Positions 6,628-15,700 of a stretch of 23,477 bases of DNA are shown in pieces. The translations under genes were made by a program, and so were the position numbers. Positions within the stretch are counted from its first letter, which is position 1, and the number at the start of each line of letters is the position of its first letter. Origin of the DNA: Methanobacteriota archaeon. GTDB lineage: Archaea; Thermoplasmatota; Poseidoniia; Poseidoniales; Poseidoniaceae. The stretch lies in contig WTIV01000076.1 in the NCBI GenBank assembly GCA_011525095.1, positions 1 through 23,477 on the forward strand. Direction: 5' to 3'. The notes beneath the pieces were generated by a model that worked only from the letters and a program-made list of their open reading frames with translations, was not told where the DNA came from and did no database searches.

Positions 6628-9327
6628 TGCAGCCGATAGAATAGCTCCTTCGTCAAGGTGTCCACAGATCATGGTCTTCTCTTCATCGGACCATTTGAAA
6701 ATTTGAGGCAGCATACGCTTCCCCCAGAAGCCCATAATTTCCCCTTTGTTATTAGAGTTAACAAATGGTAATTCTGCTAGAATGCCTGCAAATGCTTTGA
6801 CGTTACCTCCGGAATTTACGTGATTGATTGCAGCTATTGCGAGTTCTCTTTTCCACGGTCTAGAGGTGTGAATTGTCGCACTTTCTGGCTGTCCGCCAAT
6901 GTGTTTGACAGCTACCTTGGCGACCTTTCTTGCCTGTTCTAGGAATGACCTGAGGTAAGTTTCAGCCTCCAAGGCCGATTTTTCATCTGAGGTTAAATCA
7001 GCAGGCTTGGTAAATGTCCTTCCAGCAATGAGGTCATCATTACCCATAATCTTCCACCAGTCTTCGGCTAGGTGGGGTGTTGCAACTGAAATCATATGGC
7101 ACCATACATCGAGAATTTCTTTACCAATTTCTGGGTTTTCTCCACCCCTTCGCCTATACCAATTGAGGTCTTTGACGAGGTCGAAATGGCTGGCATCTAC
7201 TGCACCTCTCAGGTCGTAATTATCCATGGCATCTTGCCACTGATTGTACCTTTGTTTCAATCTTGCAATCATCCAAACATCGATGTCACTTGCTTGTCCT
7301 TGCCAATTCAATATCGAATCAGGCATGCCATGAAGCTGTACCATTTGGCGATAGTTTGCTTCTAAAGCAGCATCGGACCAATCCATACCAGCGGTTGGAT
7401 TTGCAGCGAATAGGATGAACAATCTGACAGTATCTGCACCGTACTTCTCAATCATCTCTTCAGGAGATACAGTGTTTCCTAGGCTCTTGCTCATCTTTGC
7501 GCTTCTAATTGCGAGTGTTTCATCACAATGAGGACAATCTTGATCTGAGTAGTCAACATGAAGGGTAATTCCACAGGAATTACACCAAGGTGCCGATTTG
7601 TTTACCATGCCCTGACAAAGCAGTTCGTTGAATGGCTCGTCAATGTTATGCAGACCAATATCTCGTAGAGCTTTAGTCCAGAATCTAGCGTAAATCAAAT
7701 GCATTTGAGCGTGCTCAATTCCACCGCAATAGAAATCCACGTTCATCCAGTGGTTTGCAACTTCAGGATTGAAAGGAACGTCATTCTGCATGGAATCAGT
7801 ATATCTCAGGAAGTACCATGATGAATCTACGAATGTATCCATTGTGTCTGTTTCCCGCTTTGCAGGAGTGCCGCACTTCGGGCAGTCGACATTACAGAAG
7901 GAATCGCTAGTCTCCAAGGGGTTTCCTTTGCCATCGAATATTACGTCTCTTGGTAATTCGACCGGCAGTTGGTCCTCAGGAACAGGTACAACCCCGCATG
8001 ATGGACAGTGAATAATCGGTATTGGAGTTCCCCAGTACCTTTGGCGGCTGATCAGCCATGGTCGAATTTTCCAGTTTACAGTTCCATTGCCTTTGCCTTG
8101 TTGCTCTAGAGCTTGGCATACAGCGGTTTTTGCCTCATCACCATACAGGCCATCAAACCCTTCAAGACCAGAATTTACCATCCATCCTAAGTCACATTCA
8201 GCGGCTTCTAATTCATCATCCGAACCTGCCTCTTCATTCATGACAAGTACTCGCTTGATTGGGATATCGTATTTTTTTGCGAAATCAAAATCTCTGTCGT
8301 CGTGACCAGGTACTGCCATTACAGCGCCGGTTCCATAAGATGCGATTACGAAATTACCAATCCAAATTGGAATTTTTTCACCGGTTAGTGGGTGGATTGC
8401 GAAAGAGCCGGTAGGAACTCCCTTTTTCTTTCCCATGTTTTTTATTCGGTCAAACTCACTCATGACCATTATTTCATCGTGAAGCGATTTCCACTCGCTT
8501 TCATATTCGGTTCCTGCAACCAGTTTTTCTGCTAATTCGTGCTCAGGAGCTAGAGTAAGGAAAGTTACCCCGAATAGAGTATCAGGCCTTGTTGTAAATA
8601 CTCTGATTGTGTTATCATGGCCTTCTATTCCAAATTCGATTTCGGCACCTTCAGACCTTCCAATCCAGTCTTGCTGTAGAGCCTTCACATTCTCTGGAAA
8701 ATCGATAGTTTCCAAGCCATCGAGGAGTTCTTGTGCATATTCTGTAATATTGAGGAACCACTGACTCATTTCTTTTTGAATAACAGGTCCGTTACATCTC
8801 CAGCATCTTCCTGCCTTCACTTGCTCATTGGCCAATACAGTGTCACAAGAGTTGCACCAATTGACAGGCGCAAACTCTTGATATGCAAGGTCGCTTTCAA
8901 GGAATTTTAGGAAGAACCATTGATTCCAACGATAATATTGTGGGTCATGGCTCTTGACCATTCGTCTCCAATCATATGAGAAACCCATCCTCTTGATTTG
9001 TTCAGTGATGGATGCCATGTTTCTTTCAGTGATGTCGTGAGGATGACCGCCTTCTGCAATCGCAGCATTCTCTGCAGGCATTCCAAATGAATCGAAACCC
9101 ATTGGATACAATACATCGTACCCCATCAATCGTTTGTATCTTGCAACAGCATCTCCTATTGAATAATTTCTTACGTGGCCCATGTGCATTTTTCCTGATG
9201 GGTAAGGGTACATTTCTAAGCAGTAGAATTTAGGATTACCTTCCTTAAATTCAACGTTGAAGATTCCCGCATCGTCCCAGGCCTTTTGCCACGACAACTC
9301 AGTATTTTGTGGAACATAATCCGTCAT
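6511..9327 (-). CDS. leuS: leucyl-tRNA synthetase, bacterial-type
   Basis: Class I synthetase that charges tRNA-Leu. Of 938 residues, the HIGH box is H48-M-G-H51 in EMYPYPSGKMHMGHVRNYS, and the signature KMSKS is at 611-615. A zinc-ribbon-like pair NWCNSCD and CWRCN precedes the CP1 editing domain, and a second ribbon (WCNSCG, CPHC) lies just before KMSKS. The sequence style (FGMPAENAAIAEGGHP, NWCNSCDTVLANEQV, DTLFGVTFL) is that of bacterial LeuRS, not the archaeal/eukaryotic type; haloarchaea are known to carry the same bacterial-like kind. The ATG at 9327 is chosen over TTG 9330 because GAGGTG (9333-9338) lies 5 bases upstream. It follows the membrane regulator gene by 67 bp on the same strand. 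The 3' end overlaps the converging secreted-protein gene. The C-terminal tail keeps a degenerate GRSSAAIPLAPSIVYS ending. Confidence 0.96.
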   Translation of the reverse strand: MTDYVPQNTELSWQKAWDDAGIFNVEFKEGNPKFYCLEMYPYPSGKMHMGHVRNYSIGDAVARYKRLMGYDVLYPMGFDSFGMPAENAAIAEGGHPHDITERNMASITEQIKRMGFSYDWRRMVKSHDPQYYRWNQWFFLKFLESDLAYQEFAPVNWCNSCDTVLANEQVKAGRCWRCNGPVIQKEMSQWFLNITEYAQELLDGLETIDFPENVKALQQDWIGRSEGAEIEFGIEGHDNTIRVFTTRPDTLFGVTFLTLAPEHELAEKLVAGTEYESEWKSLHDEIMVMSEFDRIKNMGKKKGVPTGSFAIHPLTGEKIPIWIGNFVIASYGTGAVMAVPGHDDRDFDFAKKYDIPIKRVLVMNEEAGSDDELEAAECDLGWMVNSGLEGFDGLYGDEAKTAVCQALEQQGKGNGTVNWKIRPWLISRQRYWGTPIPIIHCPSCGVVPVPEDQLPVELPRDVIFDGKGNPLETSDSFCNVDCPKCGTPAKRETDTMDTFVDSSWYFLRYTDSMQNDVPFNPEVANHWMNVDFYCGGIEHAQMHLIYARFWTKALRDIGLHNIDEPFNELLCQGMVNKSAPWCNSCGITLHVDYSDQDCPHCDETLAIRSAKMSKSLGNTVSPEEMIEKYGADTVRLFILFAANPTAGMDWSDAALEANYRQMVQLHGMPDSILNWQGQASDIDVWMIARLKQRYNQWQDAMDNYDLRGAVDASHFDLVKDLNWYRRRGGENPEIGKEILDVWCHMISVATPHLAEDWWKIMGNDDLIAGRTFTKPADLTSDEKSALEAETYLRSFLEQARKVAKVAVKHIGGQPESATIHTSRPWKRELAIAAINHVNSGGNVKAFAGILAELPFVNSNNKGEIMGFWGKRMLPQIFKWSDEEKTMICGHLDEGAILSAASGFICSDLGLSSIDIESGVVDVGRSSAAIPLAPSIVYS

Positions 9328-9332
9328 CAAAA

Positions 9333-9338
9333 CACCTC
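9333..9338 (-). promoter_or_regulatory. Shine-Dalgarno site deciding the leuS start
   Basis: GAGGTG on the minus strand, 5 bases from ATG 9327. It is the same hexamer used by rpoD at 387-392, matching the CACCUC of an archaeal 16S 3' end. Confidence 0.7.
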
Positions 9339-9394
9339 ATAGCCCTACGGGACGAACCTTCGACATAGGTAATGGCCTTGAAACCATCTGCGAA

Positions 9395-11911
9395 TTATAA
9401 CTCTGTAGTCTCTAGTAGGAAGATTGCCTCTTTAGTCAGACAGTATCTGTTCTTTAGGCCAGATTTTTGTTTCTTGACCAGACCGTATTTCTGCAGTGTT
9501 CTCAGATGGTGGCTGACCAGTTGCTGAGACCTGTCCAATCTGTGTGCCAATTCAGCCTGCGTCGGGAACTTTTTCATTTGTCCATCATCGTCTAATAATC
9601 TCAGAATTTTACCTTGTAAGCTATTGGGGTCAGGTGATAGAGGCGGCATAGGGAGGTCTTGGTCTAGAACACCGGGGTGCAGATTTGATGTGTATGGATA
9701 AAATCTGACCAATCTACCATCTGCTCTTCTCCAAATCCTTCCTTCATCTTCTAGAATCTTCAAGTGGTGTGTAATCTGTCCATTTGACATTTCCAGTGCC
9801 GCCATCAGTGCGCGGAAGTGACAACCTGGGTTTGCGGTTAAGTAACCCATCAAACGACCCCTCTGGTATCTTCCATCACTGGTTTCACTTGTACGGCCAA
9901 CTAATCCAAGTAGCCACAAACCAGCACTCGTAGCAGGAATTCTCCATGACTCGTTGGTTGCAATGCTTGCGACAAGTAGCGACAGTATTCCAGTACTTGC
10001 TACTGCGACCGTGATTGTTACGACAGTAGGACTGATTTGTTCTTCTGACGATTCTACAGGAGTTTCTGCAACTATTACAATTTCTTCATCATCAACGTTG
10101 ACTAACATTTCTTCTGTGTATACTTCTTCAATTTTGAATGACAGAGAAGCGAAATCAGAGCATTCGGGGGCAGAGTCCGAATTTTGAACGAGATACTCGC
10201 CAGTTGTCCCAACACGCGGTGACCAGGATGCTAATCCTTGAGCTCCAGCCAGTGTGAGGATTCCTTCATCTGGAGTGTTAAGCAACCAGCAAGTTCCCAA
10301 ATCATTGGATGTAGCACTCCAGGTTCCAGAAATAATTCTTGAATCAATTTCTTCGACGACTTCACCGGTGACTTCTTGGGTTTCAGATTCGGTTTCTAAT
10401 GGCCAAGAGAATGAAACTGTGGATTTGGTAATCGGTGCGGTCAGAGTTTCGAATGCAAGTGTAAATTCTCCTTCTCCATGTTGCGACATGTCCACTTCAA
10501 ATGATTCTAATTCCATCGTCGTGAACTGAACTGTAATCGTTGAGTTGTATTCACATTGCGATAACAAACTGTCAATCTCTTGTCCATTTTTGTAAAGTGT
10601 TGAGAAAACTCCACACGAATTAAACCAAGTCAGGTCACTAGAGACCAGACTCGATATTTCTGGTGATATTGTTAGCGTCTCATCCCCGCTGAATTCAGCG
10701 TTAATTGATAGAGTAGAGTCTATGCAATAATCATCACGTTCCCTGAGAAGGTTGATGACTTCCGTTCCGTACAAATCGTGTTCTGGAATTTCCATGATCA
10801 CAGTTAGCTCACCGGGCGCTATGTGACATCCTGTCATGTCAATGAAACTCCAGTCAGATTGAGAAAATATGCGGTCAGTCCCTGGTTCTATCAAGTATTC
10901 AACTTCCAGATTTGTACAGTCTTTGCCAAATCTTGAGTCCATGACTACAGTGCCGCTAGAATCAACGACCCAGATCTCACCCAGACAACTGGTTTCAAAA
11001 TCCAAAGAGATATCAGAATCCCCGTTATTTTTTAGTAAAATATCAGGGCTGAAAATTTCTAATTCTTCAAATTGTGAATCACCTTGTAATTGCAAGTCTA
11101 AGGCCATCTCTCCTAATTGGCCGTTGCTAATTCCTTGGTCGACATCTTCACTCGCAATAATTGTGATATCTTGACTTAGTTGTGAATCTCCAATTGAAAT
11201 AGAGTATGTATTTTCACCAGCAATTAGTTCGACTGGTACTTGTGCAATCGTTACAACTTCCATTCCCCTCAATGAAGTAGGGCCGCAGCCTCCGTGTAAT
11301 TCACTATTGATGACCAATGCACAGTTTTGGAAATCCAGTTCCATATTTTCATTGAGTGTATTTGCTAGGCGAACTGTGAGAATACTAGGGGATGCTTCAG
11401 CGTGTACCCCGTCTCTCGCAGTTGCAATAATTGTCATGTCCAACTCTTCGGGAATATCGAGTGGAGTCTGGACGTGAATATCAACACTAGAAGTCAATCC
11501 TTCTCCTGCGATATAATACTCCACTGTGTAATCTCCTGAGGGGACGTATTCGCCTTCTGAATTTCTTAGGTCCCAGGTTAGAGTGTTTAACGTAGATTCA
11601 GAATTTGCACCAATATCTTGTCCTCTACTTTGGCCAAGACAGTTGACAGTCCCGTCAACTAGTAGCAGCTCCTCACTCCAAATTCGCAAAACTTCGTTGC
11701 ATGATGGGTCAACAGTTATGCTTGTAGCATCTCCGTCATTGGAAATAATTCCTGAGACTGAGACAACATCTCCAGATGAATACCATCCCTTTTCAGGAGC
11801 ATCGACGAGTACCGAATTCAAGGTAATATTTCCTTGGTTAGCAAAGGCGCTTGGAGCCATGGCTGCCAGAAGGCCAGCCAAAACAATAGCCAGCATTCGC
11901 TCTCTGCCCAT
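9395..11911 (-). CDS. membrane-anchored transcription regulator: large ectodomain plus two cytoplasmic winged-helix domains
   Basis: An 838-residue one-component regulator candidate. Residues 1-24 are a signal peptide or signal anchor (MLAIVLAGLLAAMAPSAFA). The next 600 residues are an extracellular beta-rich region with scattered Cys. Its first part resembles a BsuPI-type immunoglobulin-like domain (SGDVVSVSGIISNDGDATSI, then SGDYTVEYYIAGEG). A membrane helix lies at about 627-651 (PTVVTITVAVASTGILSLLVASIA), followed by a short hydrophobic patch. The cytoplasmic end holds winged helix 1 at about 680-735 (LTANPGCHFRALMAALEM, GQITHHLKILEDEGRI) and winged helix 2 at about 765-830 (TQAELAHRLDRSQQLVSHHL, LQKYGLVKK), both ArsR/MarR-like. 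The two-HTH arrangement recalls COG3398-type archaeal regulators. Such a layout would couple an outside signal to DNA binding at the membrane. It is divergent from the enzyme at 11971, with palindromes between. Ligand and targets are unknown. Confidence 0.82.
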   Translation of the reverse strand: MGRERMLAIVLAGLLAAMAPSAFANQGNITLNSVLVDAPEKGWYSSGDVVSVSGIISNDGDATSITVDPSCNEVLRIWSEELLLVDGTVNCLGQSRGQDIGANSESTLNTLTWDLRNSEGEYVPSGDYTVEYYIAGEGLTSSVDIHVQTPLDIPEELDMTIIATARDGVHAEASPSILTVRLANTLNENMELDFQNCALVINSELHGGCGPTSLRGMEVVTIAQVPVELIAGENTYSISIGDSQLSQDITIIASEDVDQGISNGQLGEMALDLQLQGDSQFEELEIFSPDILLKNNGDSDISLDFETSCLGEIWVVDSSGTVVMDSRFGKDCTNLEVEYLIEPGTDRIFSQSDWSFIDMTGCHIAPGELTVIMEIPEHDLYGTEVINLLRERDDYCIDSTLSINAEFSGDETLTISPEISSLVSSDLTWFNSCGVFSTLYKNGQEIDSLLSQCEYNSTITVQFTTMELESFEVDMSQHGEGEFTLAFETLTAPITKSTVSFSWPLETESETQEVTGEVVEEIDSRIISGTWSATSNDLGTCWLLNTPDEGILTLAGAQGLASWSPRVGTTGEYLVQNSDSAPECSDFASLSFKIEEVYTEEMLVNVDDEEIVIVAETPVESSEEQISPTVVTITVAVASTGILSLLVASIATNESWRIPATSAGLWLLGLVGRTSETSDGRYQRGRLMGYLTANPGCHFRALMAALEMSNGQITHHLKILEDEGRIWRRADGRLVRFYPYTSNLHPGVLDQDLPMPPLSPDPNSLQGKILRLLDDDGQMKKFPTQAELAHRLDRSQQLVSHHLRTLQKYGLVKKQKSGLKNRYCLTKEAIFLLETTEL

Positions 11912-11922
11912 GGTAAACCATG
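11909..11922. promoter_or_regulatory. inverted repeat overlapping the regulator start codon
   Basis: CATGGTAAACCATG: 6-base arms around a central AA. One arm contains the ATG of the membrane regulator on the minus strand. A bound protein here would block the regulator's own initiation, hence a possible autoregulatory site. The arms are short, so chance cannot be excluded. Confidence 0.4.
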
Positions 11923-11927
11923 TACGT

Positions 11928-11945
11928 CATCCCTTAGAAGGGATG
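11928..11945. promoter_or_regulatory. perfect 8+2+8 inverted repeat in the divergent spacer, candidate operator
   Basis: CATCCCTTAGAAGGGATG: 8-base arms that are exact reverse complements, around a central AG. It lies in the 59-bp spacer between the membrane winged-helix regulator and the metallo-hydrolase gene, between the two start codons. Size and symmetry are as expected for a dimeric winged-helix operator, but it could also form a small hairpin in either leader. No U-tract follows, so a terminator is unlikely. Confidence 0.5.
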
Positions 11946-11970
11946 CGGTCCATCGGGTTGGTGAGCGAAG

Positions 11971-12714
11971 ATGGCTAAATGCATACTTGAAACAGAAAAA
12001 ATGCTGGTTTATCAAGCGCAGTTGGGCGATTGGGACAATTTGAATCACTTACTTGTTTGCAAAAAAACAAACAAAGCTACAATCATCGACCCATTTTTCT
12101 CAGATTACTGGTTGAACGTCTGTAATTCACACGACTGGAACCTTGAACAGGTTTGGCTAACTCATTCACATTGGGATCATTCAAAGGGAGTTGATGGACT
12201 TCAGGACAGAGAAGTGTGGGTGCACCAAGACGAATCGAAAAGAGGATGGGACGGGCCATCAAACCAAGTCTGGTCCAATGAACCATTTTCCTCAATAATT
12301 CATAAATTGGGAGAATTAGAAATTGAGGCCCACTGCACACCTGGTCACACGCCTGGTCACATGACTTTCATCGGCGAAGGAGTCGTTGTAAGTGGAGATT
12401 GTATGTTCCTCGGTCGTTGTGGAAGGACCGATTTATTCGGTGGAGATGTTGATGCGCAGAGGAAATCTTTGATTCACTTACGAAAGCGATTATTGAATCT
12501 ACCAAGTGATTGGCTGGTTCTTCCCGGGCATCAATATCAGTTATCTGATGGAACAAATCCTACTTTCATTACAGTTAGGCAACTCCTTTCCGATAATGAG
12601 GCTCTAAATGCACTGGACGATGATGAAGCTTGGAACAATTTAGATTTCTTAGCATTCGACGATAGTCTTGCAGAAAAAGCTCGCAGAGAAAGGGCTAGAG
12701 CTCAGAAGTCCTAA
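11971..12714 (+). CDS. metallo-beta-lactamase-fold hydrolase, persulfide dioxygenase (ETHE1) / glyoxalase II-like
   Basis: A 247-residue cytosolic MBL-fold enzyme with all metal motifs in place: T64-H65-S-H67-W-D69-H70, H126 within TPGHTPGH, D143 in SGDCMF, and H187 in LPGHQY. The stretch GDCMFLGRCGRTDLFGGD, then LRKRLLNLPSDWLVLPGH, follows ETHE1-type persulfide dioxygenases more closely than classic glyoxalase II, as I recall the human sequence (GCGRTDF, LPGDCLIYPAHDY). ETHE1 oxidises glutathione persulfide to sulfite; glyoxalase II hydrolyses acyl-glutathione. In an archaeon without glutathione the thiol carrier would differ. The start at 11971 is supported by GGTG 7 bases upstream; ATG 12001 (MLVYQAQLGD) is an alternative. 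The stop codon abuts the converging gene at 12715 with no gap. Divergent from the membrane regulator, which could control it. Confidence 0.78.
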   Translation: MAKCILETEKMLVYQAQLGDWDNLNHLLVCKKTNKATIIDPFFSDYWLNVCNSHDWNLEQVWLTHSHWDHSKGVDGLQDREVWVHQDESKRGWDGPSNQVWSNEPFSSIIHKLGELEIEAHCTPGHTPGHMTFIGEGVVVSGDCMFLGRCGRTDLFGGDVDAQRKSLIHLRKRLLNLPSDWLVLPGHQYQLSDGTNPTFITVRQLLSDNEALNALDDDEAWNNLDFLAFDDSLAEKARRERARAQKS

Positions 12715-15700
12715 TCAGAGTTCATCTAAACTCATCATGGTAGGAACGGCATCTTGCTGTGCTTGTTGCTGTTGAATTTGGTGCTGCTGCCACTGAGGGA
12801 CTTCAGCAGGAGGTTGCCAACCTAATTCCATGGCCTTCGCAGTATCGCCTTGAGCAACATAGTAATCTATCCATTCAAGCCTTCGCGCTTCCTCTTCTTG
12901 GAACATAGCACTGACTTTCATCTCTTCAGCACGGTTGTATGCTGCCTTTCTTCGTCCAGCTTGCTTTGCAATCATTGCAACTGAAATAACCGCTAGAAGG
13001 AATACCATTAGGCCCACTAAAATTAGAATTTCAGTACTTAGTCCACCCTCATCATCACCGTCTGCTCCTGCAACGAAATCTGCATCAAATTCGTTGGGGA
13101 TTCCATCATTGTCATGGTCATCGAAAGAAGCACATTGCTCCTGACCTCTGATTCCAGCACTGATTGAAGGATCATATGGACAAGGGTCTGTTTGGTCGGA
13201 AACACCGTCTTTATCGCTATCAGGACAACCGAAATAATCGACATATGATTCTCCGTACTTGACATTACATTCATCAGGCTGCCATGAGCCTAATTTCTGA
13301 TTGTCACCGTAGCCATCACCGTCGGTATCTGCCCACTGTGATGCTCTAAGCGGGAATGCATCGGGTAATCTACCGGTATTATTGTCGCCAAATCCGTCAC
13401 CATCTGTATCTGACCACTGGCTAGGGTCGAGAGGGAATGCATCTCCCCATTGTTCTCTAATCGTAATAAGATTGCCAATATCGGTTTCATCGGCTATTGT
13501 ACTGTTCACCCAGCCATAATTGTCGCCCCATCCATCTAGGTCAGTATCCTCCCACTGGAGTGGGTCATTGGGGAACATGTCATCTACATCGGCCCATGAA
13601 TCGTTATCGGCATCAGGGCATCCTTGTCTTGAATTGTTTGTACTTGTACCAGCTTCGTCTGGACATTCATCTCCGTTTGGAACCGCCTGGTTGTCTCCCC
13701 AACCGTCACCATCTTTGTCGGTTTGCTGATAGAAATCCTCAGGGAAAGCATCGAATGGGTCGACGACTCCATCATTGTCTGAATCGGGACAACCTCTAGC
13801 TGCAGGTATTGTAGATTCACCGTAAAGCTCCGGACATTGATCACCATTGTTTCCATCAGGGTTGTCTCCATATCCATCACCGTCAAAGTCGCTCCACTGG
13901 GTTGGGTCGTTAGGGAAGAAATCGCCATTAGGTATGATTGGTCTATCTCCGTAGCCATCGCCGTCACTATCTGCCCACTGGCTTGAATCATCGGGGAATG
14001 CATCAGCATTGTTCCCATCAGGGTTGTCTCCGTAGTTGTCTCCATCCCTGTCTTCCCATTGTGTACCATCGGTTGGGAATGGGTCTCCTGCATTTGACCA
14101 TCCGTCACCATCAGCATCAGGACATCCTACCCTGTCAACGGAGGATGTTCCATATTCTCCCGGGCATTCGTCAGGATTGTTTCCAGATGTGTTATCGCCA
14201 AAACCATCTCCATCGCTATCTCTCCATTGAGTAGGGTCGTCGGGGAATGCGTCAGCATCCCCTGTTGGGTGTGCTGGCCAATCTGGAGTTGCGTCTGACC
14301 ACCCATCTCCATCGGTATCTTTGCAACCGATTCTATCTTCGGTGGAACTACCCCACGTGTTTGGGCAACCATCTGATAGTGGCGTGTTAGGCTCATCCCC
14401 GATCCAATCTCCATCAGAATCAGCCCATTGGTATCTGAACAGAGGGAATTTGTCGACTTGAGTTGCAGTGGAATCATAAAGTCCGGGCCAACTCTCATCG
14501 ACATCAGAAGTTGAAGGGTCATCTACAGGCCTAATCGCCGTCCAGGATGAATTGTGGTAGTTATCTCCCCAACCGTCGCCATCAGTGTCATTCCACTGAG
14601 TTGGATTCATCGGGAATGCGTCTCCTCTCTGATTGATGTGAAGTTCAGTAAATTGTTGAACGTCGTAGTAGTAATTGTCTCCTCGACCGTCTGAATCAGA
14701 GTCGGCCCATTGTTCGTGGTCGGTCGGAAACACATCTCCCTCGTTAGAGTACCCGTCGCTGTCGCCATCAGGGCACCCAAATCTGTCTTGGAAACTAGTT
14801 CCGTATGTGGTAGGACAAGCGTCGCCTTGGAATGCGGGTAGTGGATTATCTCCATACCCATCGTTATCAGAATCTTCCCATTGTGTGCCTTCATCAGGGA
14901 ATGCGTCACTCTTTCCGTCACCTTGATCTGAAGTGTTCCATCCATCATTGTCTGGATCTAGATCTGCGAACCAAATGTATAGCCCTTCATCGTTGGTTCC
15001 GAACGCTTGAGCAATTCGAGAGCCATCAGGATCCCATGAGACTCCGTATGTTCGTCCGCAGTTGTTGTTTTGCGTGCCTTGACAATTGTTTGGCCTTGGT
15101 TGGAGAAGAGTGTCAATTGAGTTGCCAGTTGAAACTTCAAACACCTTCATTTTCGCACCATCGGCTTCGTAGTAACTTCCTCCGTAAACAACCTGTTTAC
15201 CATCTGGTGAAAAGTCAGTTGACAAACATGAAGTTGTGTGGGACCATGTCTTGTGATTAGCCCAGTTTGCGGTATTGAACAATCTTAGCCTTGAGCCACC
15301 TTGGCCCTGAGTGTATCCTTCACACACAGAGATTCTCTCTCCGTCTGGTGACCACGCTACGTCGTTTACAGAGCCTGCTGGGGTTCCAATAGTGTAGGTC
15401 GTAGACCATGTATTTGTTTCTACAATGTACGCTTCTCCGTTTCCACCAGCAACAAGATGCGTGTCGCTTGGAGCAAAGGCTACGCTGTAGAACCTGTCTT
15501 CGCCAGCTGGGTTTGCGTTGTTGATTACTGTGCCGTCAGTTGTATTGATTACTCTAACAACTCCGTTGGTTCCTCCGTTTCCAGACCTTCCAATGGCGAT
15601 TGCTAACATGCTACCATCATTTGAGAATGCTAGGTCTTTGACCTCATCTCCACCACCAACGTCTGCTGAAATGTCTCCATGGACGCTGCTGAGGTTACTT

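Noticed and set aside
13584..14117. 177-codon frame, and several similar ones, inside the giant TSP3 gene
   Set aside because: Out-of-frame readings of the GAT/GGT-rich repeats giving Met/Thr-rich nonsense.
13053..14976. Possible CRISPR or satellite array because of regular spacing
   Set aside because: Units vary in length, continue an open reading frame and are conserved as protein, not as identical DNA repeats with unique spacers.
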